This document shows, piece by piece, positions 50,930 through 59,528 of a DNA stretch of 64,000 nucleotides. The translations under genes and the position numbers were made by a program. The notes under the pieces were generated by a model. That model searched no databases. It was not told the DNA's origin and worked only from the letters and a program-made list of their open reading frames with translations. The DNA is from Pseudoxanthomonas sp. SE1 (GTDB lineage: Bacteria; Pseudomonadota; Gammaproteobacteria; Xanthomonadales; Xanthomonadaceae). The stretch covers positions 487,001-551,000 of the forward strand of contig NZ_CP113783.1 in the NCBI RefSeq assembly GCF_029542205.1, in the 5' to 3' direction. Within the stretch, counting starts at the first letter, position 1. Each line of letters begins with the position of its first letter.

Positions 50930-51411
50930 GTCGCGCGCGCGCCGGTTGGCTGATGCCGTTGAGCATCATCGTCGCCCTGCTGCTGGGCCTGCTGCCGTTG
51001 CCGGACCTGCTGCAGCCGCTGCGCCCGTACTGGCTGGCGCTGATCGTGGCGTACTGGGTGATCGAGGCGCCGGACAGCGCAGGCCTCGGTTTCGCCGTCG
51101 CCATCGGCCTGGTCGCCGACCTGATGTTCGGGACCCTGCTGGGCGAACAGGCGCTGCGGCTGCTCATCATGGCATTCATCCTGCAGCGCTTCCGCGCGCG
51201 GCTGCGCTTCTTCCCGATGTCGCAGCAGGCGCTGGCCATCGGTGGCCTGCTGCTCAACGACCGCATCGTCACCACGGTGGTGCACCTGGCGCTGGGCGAA
51301 CCGACGCTGCCCTGGGAATACTGGTGGGCGCCGCTGGTGGGCATGCTGCTGTGGCCGCCGCTGTTCGTGCTGATGGACGCGCTGCGGCTGGGTCGCCGCA
51401 AGCGGGGCTGA
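50926..51411 (+). CDS. mreD: Rod shape-determining protein MreD
   Basis: A 161-residue inner-membrane protein with about five helices (GWLMPLSIIVALLLGLLPL in part at the N-terminus, then YWLALIVAYWVI, GFAVAIGLVADLMFGTLLGE, QALAIGGLLL and LLWPPLFVLMD). It is part of the elongasome and helps MreC activate PBP2. GLVADLMFGTLLGEQALR is the most conserved segment in MreD. Its ATG overlaps the mreC stop, and mrdA starts three bases after its stop, so all are translated in series. The C-terminus is basic (RLGRRKRG), fitting a cytoplasmic end. Length is normal for the family. Confidence 0.95.
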   Translation: MSRARAGWLMPLSIIVALLLGLLPLPDLLQPLRPYWLALIVAYWVIEAPDSAGLGFAVAIGLVADLMFGTLLGEQALRLLIMAFILQRFRARLRFFPMSQQALAIGGLLLNDRIVTTVVHLALGEPTLPWEYWWAPLVGMLLWPPLFVLMDALRLGRRKRG

Positions 51412-51414
51412 GCG

Positions 51415-53583
51415 ATGATCGGGCCGCGCCGGCGCAGCAAGAACCCGCATGCCGAAGCCGACCAGTTCCGTCGGCGCGCGGTGACGGGCTTCGTGGTGGT
51501 GGCGCTGTGCCTGATCGGCCTGGGGGCCTGGTACTTCAAGCTGCAGGTGGTCGATCACGACGACTACGCCACGCGCTCGGAAGCCAACCGCATCCGTCCG
51601 CGTCCCGTCGTGCCCGGCCGCGGCACCATCTACGATCGCAATGGACTGCTGCTGGCGGAGAACGTGCCGGCGTTCCGGCTCGACGTCACCCCGGACAAGG
51701 TGAAGGAACCGGCAAAGCTGGTGGCCGAGCTCGGCAGGATCATCGAACTCTCGCCCGAAGACATCGAACGCTTCGAGGCCACGCGCAAGGCCACGCGCGG
51801 GTTCCGCCCGATCACGCTCAAGCTGCGCGTGGGCGAGGAGGAAATGGCGCGCTTCGCGGTGGACCGCTGGCGTTATCCGGGCGTCGAGCTGGTGCCCTAC
51901 CTGACCCGGCGCTATCCCTACGGCGACCTGTTCGCGCACATCGTCGGCTACGTGGGCCGCGTGGACGAGAAGGACCTCGAGCAACTGGGCGAGATCAATT
52001 CCGCCCTGACCCACATCGGCAAGACCGGGTTGGAGCGCTACTACGACGAACAACTGCGCGGGAAGATCGGCTACGAGAAGGTCGAAACCAACGTGGAGGG
52101 GCGCGCGCTGCGCGTGGTCGGGCGCGTGCCGGCACAGGCGGGTACCGACCTGCGGCTGAGCGTGGATGCGAAACTGCAACAGGCCATCGTCGATTCGTTC
52201 GGTGAACTGGAAGGCTCGGCGATCGCGGTCGATCCGCGCACGGGTGAAATCCTGGCGATGGTCAGCCTGCCCAGCTACGACCCCAACCTGTTCGTCAACG
52301 GCATCTCCAGCAAGGACTTCAAGGCGCTCAACGAGAACCCTTCGCGGCCGCAGTTCAACCGCCTGGTGCTGGGTGGCGTGGCGCCGGGCTCGACGCTGAA
52401 GCCGCTGATCGCGCTGGCCGGCCTGGACAGTGGCAAGCGCAAGCCCGAGGACACCGTCGTCTCGACCGGCATGTTCTACCTGCCGGGCACCAGCCGCGGC
52501 TGGGGCGATGCCAGCCGGCGCGGGCATGGCGTCACCGACCTGCGCAAGTCGATCTCGCAGTCGGTCAACACCTATTACTACCGACTCGCGCTGGACCTGG
52601 GCATCACCCAGTTCGACGACTACATGGAGCACTACGGGTTCGGCCAACCCACCGGCGTCGACCTGCGTGGCGAAATCGGCGGCATCCTGCCGTCGCCGCA
52701 GGCCAAACTGAAGGCGCGCAAGGAGCGCTGGTACCCGGGCGACACGGTCAACGTCGCCATCGGGCAGGGCGACTGGAAGGTCACGCCGCTGCAGCTCGTG
52801 CGGGCCACGGCCGGGATCGCCAACGGGCAGATGCGGCGTCCGCACCTGGTCAGCCAGACCCGCGTGGGCTTCGATCGACCGTGGGAGCCGATGCCGCAGC
52901 CTGCGCCAATTGCGATCAGTCCCAACCCCGCGAACGTGGCGGTGGTGCGGCTGGGCATGCAGGACACCATGCAGCCGGGCGGTACCGGCTGGCGCGTCGC
53001 CCTGGGCGCGCCCTATCTGATGGCCGGCAAGACCGGCACCGCACAGGTGATCAGCCGTCGCGGCACCGCCGCCGTCGATCCGCGCAGCCTGCCGATGCAT
53101 CTGCGCCATCGCTCGCTCTTCGTCGGTTTCGCGCCTGCCGACAACCCCACGATCGCCATCGCCATCGCGGTGGAAGGTGGCGGCTACGGCGGCAGCACCG
53201 CGGGACCGATGGCGCGCAAGATTTTCGATGCGTACCTGCTGGGGAAGATGCCGGAGAAGGAAGCGGTGGAGGGCGGGGATCCGGGAACGGGAAGCGGCAA
53301 CGCTCCACCGAGCCCACCCGTGCCTCAGGCCACGCCAGAGACGCCCACTCCGTCGGTGTCGCCACCGTCGGGAGCACCCGCTCAAAGCCCCTCTCCCGCC
53401 GGGAGAGGGGTTGGGGTGAGGGTTGGCGGAGATCGGATGGGTGGAGGCGTTCATGGCATGGCCGCGCTCGCACCGCATTCGCATGACATGGTCGCCATCG
53501 CGCCTGTCCCGACCCTCACCTCAACCCCTCTCCCGAGGGGAGAGGGGCTTGCAGGCGCGTGCGCGTTGAGGACATCGGCATGA
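51415..53583 (+). CDS. mrdA: Penicillin-binding protein 2 (elongasome transpeptidase)
   Basis: A 722-residue class B PBP that cross-links peptidoglycan with RodA in lateral growth. One membrane helix (about 22-40), dimerisation/pedestal domain (about 60-240) with GRGTIYDRNG, and transpeptidase domain (about 260-620): S326 in GSTLKP (SxxK, K329), SQSVN (SxN) and GKTGTAQV (KTG). The usual Phe after Ser-Thr is Leu. The family ends near 620-640; residues about 658-722 are translated from an inverted pair of palindromic repeats (QSPSPAGRGVGVRVGG and PTLTSTPLPRGEGL), like MreC. The stop overlaps rodA as ATGA. Target of mecillinam in related enzymes. Confidence 0.97.
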   Translation: MIGPRRRSKNPHAEADQFRRRAVTGFVVVALCLIGLGAWYFKLQVVDHDDYATRSEANRIRPRPVVPGRGTIYDRNGLLLAENVPAFRLDVTPDKVKEPAKLVAELGRIIELSPEDIERFEATRKATRGFRPITLKLRVGEEEMARFAVDRWRYPGVELVPYLTRRYPYGDLFAHIVGYVGRVDEKDLEQLGEINSALTHIGKTGLERYYDEQLRGKIGYEKVETNVEGRALRVVGRVPAQAGTDLRLSVDAKLQQAIVDSFGELEGSAIAVDPRTGEILAMVSLPSYDPNLFVNGISSKDFKALNENPSRPQFNRLVLGGVAPGSTLKPLIALAGLDSGKRKPEDTVVSTGMFYLPGTSRGWGDASRRGHGVTDLRKSISQSVNTYYYRLALDLGITQFDDYMEHYGFGQPTGVDLRGEIGGILPSPQAKLKARKERWYPGDTVNVAIGQGDWKVTPLQLVRATAGIANGQMRRPHLVSQTRVGFDRPWEPMPQPAPIAISPNPANVAVVRLGMQDTMQPGGTGWRVALGAPYLMAGKTGTAQVISRRGTAAVDPRSLPMHLRHRSLFVGFAPADNPTIAIAIAVEGGGYGGSTAGPMARKIFDAYLLGKMPEKEAVEGGDPGTGSGNAPPSPPVPQATPETPTPSVSPPSGAPAQSPSPAGRGVGVRVGGDRMGGGVHGMAALAPHSHDMVAIAPVPTLTSTPLPRGEGLAGACALRTSA
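53386..53549. repeat. Palindromic repeat pair forming the mrdA 3' end
   Basis: Left unit 53386-53422 (AGCCCCTCTCCCGCCGGGAG and following) and inverted right unit 53513-53549, 90 bases apart. Both are in the mrdA reading frame and supply most of its last 65 codons. Confidence 0.9.
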
Positions 53584-54716
53584 CCGACCTGCTGCGCTGG
53601 GGTTTCGATCTGCTGCGCCATCTGTTGCGCACGCTGGACTGGCCATTGCTGGGTGCGCTGGTCGCCTTGATGGCGATCGGCCTGGCGGTGCTGTACAGCG
53701 CCGGTGGCGAAGCGCTGGGTTCGCGTCTGGTACTGGCGCAGGGCGTGCGCTTCGGCGTGGGCCTGGTGGCGATGTGGGCGCTGTCGCGCGTCTCGCCGGT
53801 GCGGCTGCGCGCCTGGACACCGGGTGTGTTCGCGGTGGCGCTGGTGCCGTTGGTGCTGGTGCTGTTCATCGGCACCGGCAAGCACGGCGCGCACTGGATC
53901 GACCTGAAGTTCTTCTACCTGCAGCCGTCGGAACTGCTGAAGATCGCGCTGCCGATGATGCTGGCGTGGTACCTGCATCGCGAGCCGCTGCCGCCCGGCT
54001 GGCGCACGATCTTCGTGTCGGCGCTGCTGATCGGGCTGCCGACCGGCCTGATCCTGATGCAGCCGGATTTCGGCACGGCGATGCTGGTCGCCGCCAGTGG
54101 CGTGTTCGGGCTGTATCTGGCGGGGTTGTCGTGGTGGTGGTTCATGACGGCGGGCGTGCTGGGCGGCACCGCGGTGAGCCTGGTGATGTTCGCGCCGATC
54201 TCGTGGTTCTCCTTCCTGCGCGAATACCAGCAGAACCGCATCCTGACCTTCCGTGATCCCGAGAACGATCCGCTCGGCGCGGGCTGGAACATCCTGCAGT
54301 CGAAGATCGCGATCGGCGGCGGCGGATGGACCGGCAAGGGGTGGGGGCAAGGTTCGCAGTCGCACCTGGACTACCTGCCGGAGCACACCACCGACTTCAT
54401 CTTCTCGGTGCTGTCGGAGGAATTCGGCTGGGCTGGCGTGGCGGTGGCGCTGTCGCTGTACCTGTTCGTCGTCGGTCGTTGCCTGTGGATCGCGATGGAT
54501 GCGCGCGACACCTATTCGCGCCTGCTTGCCGGCACGCTGGGCATGGCGCTGTTCGTGTACGTCATCGTCAATGGCGGCATGGTGTCCGGCCTGCTTCCGG
54601 TGGTCGGTGTGCCGATGCCGTTGCTGAGTTACGGCGGCACGTCCGCGGTCTCGCTGCTCGCGGGTCTGGGCCTGGTGATGGCGGTGCGTGCGCACCGGCC
54701 CGTGCATGGATATTGA
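53580..54716 (+). CDS. rodA: Peptidoglycan glycosyltransferase RodA
   Basis: A 378-residue SEDS protein that polymerises lipid II with PBP2. About ten membrane helices. Conserved signs: KHGAHWIDLKFFYLQPSELLKI (about 105-126 in pieces), QPDFGTAMLV with the catalytic Asp in the large loop region, DPENDPLGAGWNILQSKIAIGGGGWTGKGWGQGSQS (about 225-260) and LPEHTTDFIFSVLSEEFGW. The ATG at 53580 overlaps the mrdA stop (ATGA); an in-frame start 21 bases earlier lies in the repeat and is less likely. Length is that of the family, so the mrdA repeat did not affect it. Confidence 0.98.
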   Translation: MTDLLRWGFDLLRHLLRTLDWPLLGALVALMAIGLAVLYSAGGEALGSRLVLAQGVRFGVGLVAMWALSRVSPVRLRAWTPGVFAVALVPLVLVLFIGTGKHGAHWIDLKFFYLQPSELLKIALPMMLAWYLHREPLPPGWRTIFVSALLIGLPTGLILMQPDFGTAMLVAASGVFGLYLAGLSWWWFMTAGVLGGTAVSLVMFAPISWFSFLREYQQNRILTFRDPENDPLGAGWNILQSKIAIGGGGWTGKGWGQGSQSHLDYLPEHTTDFIFSVLSEEFGWAGVAVALSLYLFVVGRCLWIAMDARDTYSRLLAGTLGMALFVYVIVNGGMVSGLLPVVGVPMPLLSYGGTSAVSLLAGLGLVMAVRAHRPVHGY

Positions 54717-54764
54717 TGCCGCATCACGACGCGCTCTGTTCACCCTGCACGCAAAGTCGCGTGC

Positions 54765-54770
54765 TACTCT
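54765..54770 (+). promoter_or_regulatory. -10-like box (TACTCT) close before mltB
   Basis: TACTCT ends seven bases before the first mltB ATG, so an internal promoter giving a near-leaderless mRNA is possible within the operon. Confidence 0.35.
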
Positions 54771-54777
54771 CGCGCCG

Positions 54778-55917
54778 ATGATGCGACACGCACTTTCCTG
54801 TCTGCTGGTGCTGGGCCTGGCGTCCTGTGCCACACCGCAACCGCCGCCGCCCGCTGCTTCGGCGACGCCTCCCGCTCCTGCCCCGGCGACGCCGGCCGAG
54901 ACATCGGTCGAGCGCGTGGCCGAGGTGCCGCCGGAAGCGCTGAAGCCGGTCGATTTCCCCACCGCGCGCGCGCAGTTCGTGCAGGACACGGCGGCGAAAT
55001 ACGGCATCGCCCCGGTCGAGATCGAAGCCACACTGGCCAAGGCGCAGTTCCTCGACAGCGTGGTCGCGGCGATGTCGCGTCCCGCCGAGCGGGTGAAGCC
55101 GTGGAGCGAATACCGCGTCGGCTTCCTTACGCAGGCGCGCATCGATGGCGGCCGCACGTTCATCACCCAACACCGCGATGAACTCACCCGCGTCGAACAG
55201 CAGTACGGCGTGCCCGCCGAAGTGATCGTCTCGATCATCGGTGTGGAAACCAACTACGGTGGTTTCACTGGTCGGCACAAGGTGCTGGACGCGCTGTACA
55301 CGCTGGCGTTCCGCTACCCGCGCACGGGCAATCCGGAACGTGCCGCTTACGAACACCGTCGCGAGCAGTTTTTCCGCGACGAACTGGCGCAGCTGTTCGC
55401 GCTGGGTCGTGAGGAGAAGCTCGACATCGCCTCGCTGACCGGCAGCTACGCCGGCGCGATGGGGCTGGGCCAGTTCATGCCGTCCAGTTACCGCGAGTTC
55501 GCAGTGGACGGCAACGGCGACGGTCGTCGCGACCTGTTCACCACCTATCCGGACATTTTCGCGTCCATCGCCAACTACTTCCGCAAGAAGGGCGGCGAGC
55601 GCGGTGGCTGGGTGCCGGGCGGCCCGGTGGTCGCGCGCGCGCAGTTGCAGGACGGCTTCGCCGAGTTCAACCCGGAAACCTGGACGCCGGACTACACGCT
55701 GGCGCAGCTGGCCGAGAAAGGCTACCGCCCGCTGGATCCGGTGGCGCCCGATGCGACCGCCACGCTGGTGCAGCTGGATGGCGCCGACGGCAAGCAGTAC
55801 TGGCTGGGCTTCCAGAACTACTACGCCATCACCCGCTACAACAATTCGAAGATGTACGCGATGGCGGTGCATCAGCTGTCGCAGGCCATCGCGGGCCGAG
55901 AGATCCCGTCGGCATGA
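54778..55917 (+). CDS. mltB: Membrane-bound lytic murein transglycosylase B
   Basis: A 379-residue outer-membrane lipoprotein (lipobox LASC, Cys17) that cuts the glycan strands of peptidoglycan, leaving 1,6-anhydro ends. After a Pro/Ala linker (about 20-55) comes the lytic domain with catalytic E157 in IIGVETNYGG, then SYAGAMGLGQFMPSSY (about 225-240), FASIANYFRKKGG and YYAITRYNNSKMYAMAVHQL, all family hallmarks. Two ATGs stand in a row (54778, 54781); either serves. It lies 61 bases after rodA and overlaps rlpA by four bases, placing wall cutting and synthesis in one cluster. Confidence 0.97.
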   Translation: MMRHALSCLLVLGLASCATPQPPPPAASATPPAPAPATPAETSVERVAEVPPEALKPVDFPTARAQFVQDTAAKYGIAPVEIEATLAKAQFLDSVVAAMSRPAERVKPWSEYRVGFLTQARIDGGRTFITQHRDELTRVEQQYGVPAEVIVSIIGVETNYGGFTGRHKVLDALYTLAFRYPRTGNPERAAYEHRREQFFRDELAQLFALGREEKLDIASLTGSYAGAMGLGQFMPSSYREFAVDGNGDGRRDLFTTYPDIFASIANYFRKKGGERGGWVPGGPVVARAQLQDGFAEFNPETWTPDYTLAQLAEKGYRPLDPVAPDATATLVQLDGADGKQYWLGFQNYYAITRYNNSKMYAMAVHQLSQAIAGREIPSA

Positions 55918-57071
55918 AGTGGCTGGCATTGCCCGTGCTGGCAGTGGCCTTGGCCGCATGCGGCACGGCGCCCAGGAAGCCGCCTTCGCCTTCCACGCTG
56001 GGCGGCGCGGCAACGCCGGCACCGGCCACGCCATCGTCCGGGATCGCAGGCAGGGACTGCTCGCGCTATGCGCCGGCGCAGGAAGATGTGTCCACGCGCG
56101 GCAATTACACCGCAGGCGGTCTCTACAAGCCGGGCGTGTCGGACACCACGCCTGACCACGTGCCGGACCTGGACTGCATCCGTGAGCCGGTCGTCACCGC
56201 CGAGCCGCGCTCGCGCGTGGGCAACAAGTCGCCGTACTCGGTGCTGGGCAAGCAGTATCGCGTGCTCGACCGCGTCGATGGCTATGTGGAGCAGGGTACG
56301 GCGTCGTACTACGGCAACAAGTTCCATGGCCGTCGCACCTCCAACCAGGAGGTGTACGACATGTACGCCTACAGCGCCGCGCACAAGTCGCTGCCACTGC
56401 CCAGCTTCGCGCGCGTCACCAACCTGGACAACGGCAAGTCGGTGGTCGTGCGGGTGAACGACCGCGGGCCGTTCCACGAAGGCCGCGTGATCGATCTGAG
56501 TTATGCCGCTGCCGTGCGCCTTGGCATCACCCATCGCGGCACCGGGCGCGTCGAAGTGCGCGCGCTGACGCCGGACGGCAGCGCGCTTGCCGCCGCGCCC
56601 GCACCGTCGCCTTCGGCGATCGACCAGTTGGTAGGGCAATTGCCGAAGGATGCCGCGCGCTACCACGTGCCCGCCAAGCCGGGTGATGCGCCGAGTGCGG
56701 CCGGTTTCGAGGCCTGGATGAAGGCCAACGGCGTGCGCGTGGCGTCCGGCAAGCCCGGTGTGCCGGTGGCGGCCGCGACGGTGGCTTCGACGCCCGCGGT
56801 TCCGCAGGCGGCGGCCGTGTCGCCCATGCCGCCCCTCTCGCCAGTCCTGCAGCTGCAGGTCGCCAGCTTCTCCAGCCGCGACAATGCCGATCGCGCGCTC
56901 GCGCGCCTGCTCGCCGCGGGCATCGCCGATGCGCGGCTCAGCGACGTGCCCGGTGCGGAACGCCCGCTGTGGCGGTTGCGCGTGGGCGCGACGGACGCCG
57001 CGTCGGCGGAGGCGCTGGCGGGCCGGATCGCCGGCCTGGGCTTCGGTCGTCCGCAGATCGTCCGCGACTAG
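55914..57071 (+). CDS. rlpA: Septal ring lytic transglycosylase RlpA (DPBB + SPOR)
   Basis: A 385-residue lipoprotein (lipobox LAAC, Cys16). A double-psi beta-barrel domain (about 125-220) carries GTASYYGNKFHGRRTSNQE, and DRGPFHEGRVIDLSYAAA includes the Asp and His of the active RlpA group. A linker of Ala/Pro leads to a C-terminal SPOR domain (about 308-384; LQLQVASFSSRDNADRAL), which binds glycan strands without stem peptides at the division site. RlpA of Pseudomonas cleaves such naked strands. An extra region (about 45-110) with Cys pairs (DCSRY, DCIREP) precedes the barrel. Start overlaps the mltB stop. Periplasmic face of the outer membrane. Confidence 0.95.
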   Translation: MKWLALPVLAVALAACGTAPRKPPSPSTLGGAATPAPATPSSGIAGRDCSRYAPAQEDVSTRGNYTAGGLYKPGVSDTTPDHVPDLDCIREPVVTAEPRSRVGNKSPYSVLGKQYRVLDRVDGYVEQGTASYYGNKFHGRRTSNQEVYDMYAYSAAHKSLPLPSFARVTNLDNGKSVVVRVNDRGPFHEGRVIDLSYAAAVRLGITHRGTGRVEVRALTPDGSALAAAPAPSPSAIDQLVGQLPKDAARYHVPAKPGDAPSAAGFEAWMKANGVRVASGKPGVPVAAATVASTPAVPQAAAVSPMPPLSPVLQLQVASFSSRDNADRALARLLAAGIADARLSDVPGAERPLWRLRVGATDAASAEALAGRIAGLGFGRPQIVRD

Positions 57072-57184
57072 GCTCGATACCGTCCGCCGTTTTTTTCGCT
57101 TTTCCAACCCGTGCCACGGCCGGCCTCCCTACAATATTCGCCTTGAACCGTCAGGCCCACGGCCTCGCCAGGAGTTTTCCGCCG

Positions 57185-58379
57185 ATGAAGTTCCGTTTCG
57201 TTCTCGCCGCGCTTGCGACCACCGCCATGGGGGCCATCGCCCAGACCCCCCGCGCCCCTGACGCCTGCCGCCGCCCCGACTGCCGCCGTGGCCATCCCGC
57301 CCGCCCCCACGCCCACCGCCACTGCCTGGGTGTTGATGGACTACATCACCGGCCAGGTGCTGGCGGGTGAGAACTACAACGAGCGCGTCGAACCGGCCAG
57401 CATCACCAAGGTCATGACCTCGTACGTGCTGGCGGCCGAGCAGAAGAACGGCAAGATCAAGCCCACCGACCAGGTGATGATGAGCGAACGCGCGTGGCGC
57501 GAAGGTGGCGCCGGCACCGATGGCAGTTACAGCGGGTTTGCCGTCAACAAGACCGCTTCGCTGCTGGACATGGAAACCGGCATGGCCGTGCAGTCCGGCA
57601 ACGACGCCGCAATCGCGCTGGCCGAGCATGCCGCCGGCAGCCAGGAAGCGTTCGCGTCGCTGATGAACAACTACGCCGCGCAGATCGGCATGAAGGGTTC
57701 GCACTTCGTCAACGCGCATGGCCTGTCGGCGCCGGAGCACTACTCCACCGCCTACGACCTGGCCCTGCTGGGGCGCGCGATGATCCGCGAACATCCCGAG
57801 CAGTACGCCTTCAACAAGATCAAGGAATTCACGGTTGGCGCCATCACCCAGCCGAACCGCAACCTGCTGTTGTGGCGCGACCCCAGTGTCGACGGCATCA
57901 AGACCGGCCACCATTCCGCGGCCGGCTATTGCCTGATGAGTTCGGCCAAGCGCGGCGACCAGCGCCTGATCGCCGTGGTGATGGGGTCCACGTCCGAGAA
58001 GCAGCGCGCCGACGACAGCCTGGCGCTGCTGAACTGGGGCTTCCGCTTCTATGAAACGCACCGCCTGTACGAGCCTGGCAAGGCCATCGCCACCCAGCGC
58101 GTGTGGAAGGGCAAGGCCAAGGAAGTCCAGCTGGGCGTCGCGCAGCCGATGCTGGTCAGCGTCCCGCGCGGCCGCTACGAGGACCTGAAGCCGACCATGG
58201 ACGTGCCGAAGACGCTGGTCGCGCCGATCACCGCAGGCCAGGCCATCGGCACGGTGAAGGTCACGCTGGACGGCAAGGTCGTGGCCGAATCCCCGCTGGT
58301 GGCGATCACCGCCATCGAGGAAGCCGGCTTCTTCAAGCGCCTGTGGGATGCCTTCTGGATGTGGTGGGAGTCGGAGTGA
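57185..58379 (+). CDS. dacC: D-alanyl-D-alanine carboxypeptidase (PBP5/6), one-base frameshift near the signal peptide
   Basis: ATG 57185 (AGGAG upstream) encodes a signal peptide, MKFRFVLAALATTAMGAIAQ, in one frame. The mature enzyme continues in the next frame after the run of six C at 57246-57251. With five C the protein would read QTPAPLTPAAAP and be a normal 397-residue PBP5/6. As given, the enzyme frame could start only at TTG 57213, without a signal. Active-site motifs are intact: SITK (SxxK), SGN and KTG (IKTGHHSAAGY), followed by the beta-rich domain and the amphipathic C-terminal anchor (FKRLWDAFWMWWESE). It trims the last D-Ala from pentapeptides. Sequencing error or slippage is likely; a true null cannot be excluded. 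Confidence 0.85.
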
Positions 58380-58400
58380 TCCGGCGCGCACCATGATGAC

Positions 58401-58428
58401 GAAGAAGCCGGCGAAAGCCGGCTTCTTC
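58401..58428. terminator. Bidirectional terminator between dacC and the EamA gene
   Basis: Perfect 12-base stem GAAGAAGCCGGC / GCCGGCTTCTTC with GAAA loop. A-rich on one side and T-rich on the other, it can end both convergent transcripts. Confidence 0.9.
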
Positions 58429-58437
58429 ATTTCCTTC

Positions 58438-59310
58438 TCAGCGCATGCCCGCGGCAATCAAGCCGATCGCCAGAATCGCAATGGGGATGGCCAGCAGATT
58501 GAGGCGGCTCAGCCGTTCGCCGAAACCGGACACGCCCACCAGCGTGCCCAGCAGCACCACGCCGATGTTCATCATCGAGAACACCACCGCCGGATTCTCC
58601 GGCAGTGCGCGGTGGGCCTTCACGTAGAACAGGATGTTGGCGAAATTCAGCGTGCCCAGCAGAAGGCCACTGGCAAGCGCGGCGCCGGTCAACGCGATCC
58701 GCGCACGCCAGGCCCGCAGCATCTGTACGACCAGCATCACCACGAAGGCCGAGACGAAGGCCACCTGCAGCGAAGCGGCAAACGGCGTGCCCGCTGCGGA
58801 AAGACGCTTCAACAGCACGTCGACGCTCGCGTAGCCCACCAGCACGAGCAGCGGCAGCGCCCAGCCGGTCCAGTCCGCGTCCGCATCGCGGGCCGGCCCT
58901 GATCGCGGGCGCAGCACCAGCATGACGATGGCCACCACGCCGAGGACGAGGCCGGTGATCCTCAGGCTGTCCACGCGTTCGCCGAACCACAGGAACGCCG
59001 CCAGCAGCGACAGCACCAGCGACATCCGTTGCGCCACGTCGGTGCGCACGATGCCGGCTGCGCGCACCGACGCCGACAGTGCCAGGAAAATGCCGGGCAG
59101 CAACAGGGCCAGCAGGGCCAGCTCCAGGTGCGGCGCGTCGGCGCGCGAGAGGGCTGCCAGCGGGGGGTCCAGCAGCGCGAAGCACAGCAACGACGCGGCC
59201 AGGTAGTTCCAGGTGATGCCCTGGGCGATATCGATGCCGCGCCGCTGCATCAGCTTGAGCAGCACCGAGACCAGGACGCTGCAGACGACGCTGACGAGCA
59301 GGTAGGGCAC
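58438..59310 (-). CDS. EamA/DMT-family transporter
   Basis: A 290-residue inner-membrane protein with about ten helices arranged as two EamA repeats (about 5-135 and 150-285), the drug/metabolite transporter plan. Such proteins export amino acids, nucleosides or other metabolites, or import them, by proton exchange. The second repeat shows LNFANILFYVKAHRALPENPAVVFSMMNIGVVLLGTL in pieces with the usual Asn/Pro turn. The GTG at 59310 (PYLLVSVVCSVLVSVLLK) is chosen since the first helix begins there; the frame is open upstream but hydrophilic and Arg-rich. No regulator is adjacent, so the substrate cannot be guessed. Confidence 0.83.
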   Translation of the reverse strand: MPYLLVSVVCSVLVSVLLKLMQRRGIDIAQGITWNYLAASLLCFALLDPPLAALSRADAPHLELALLALLLPGIFLALSASVRAAGIVRTDVAQRMSLVLSLLAAFLWFGERVDSLRITGLVLGVVAIVMLVLRPRSGPARDADADWTGWALPLLVLVGYASVDVLLKRLSAAGTPFAASLQVAFVSAFVVMLVVQMLRAWRARIALTGAALASGLLLGTLNFANILFYVKAHRALPENPAVVFSMMNIGVVLLGTLVGVSGFGERLSRLNLLAIPIAILAIGLIAAGMR

Positions 59311-59528
59311 GGCAGGACTCGCGGGAGGGGAGCGGATTATCGCGCAAGGCGCGGGCAGGCCATCGCGCCGCATTGCTGGCCGGAGCCCGTCACATTTATC
59401 GTGCCTAGCGGGGTATACGGCTGCCATGGCCTATCATCGAGGGCGGGGACGTCGGCGCATGTGCCGTGACGCCTCCGCATCGATGGAATGCCCCACAGGG
59501 GGCGACAACCTTTCAAGGAGATATACAA

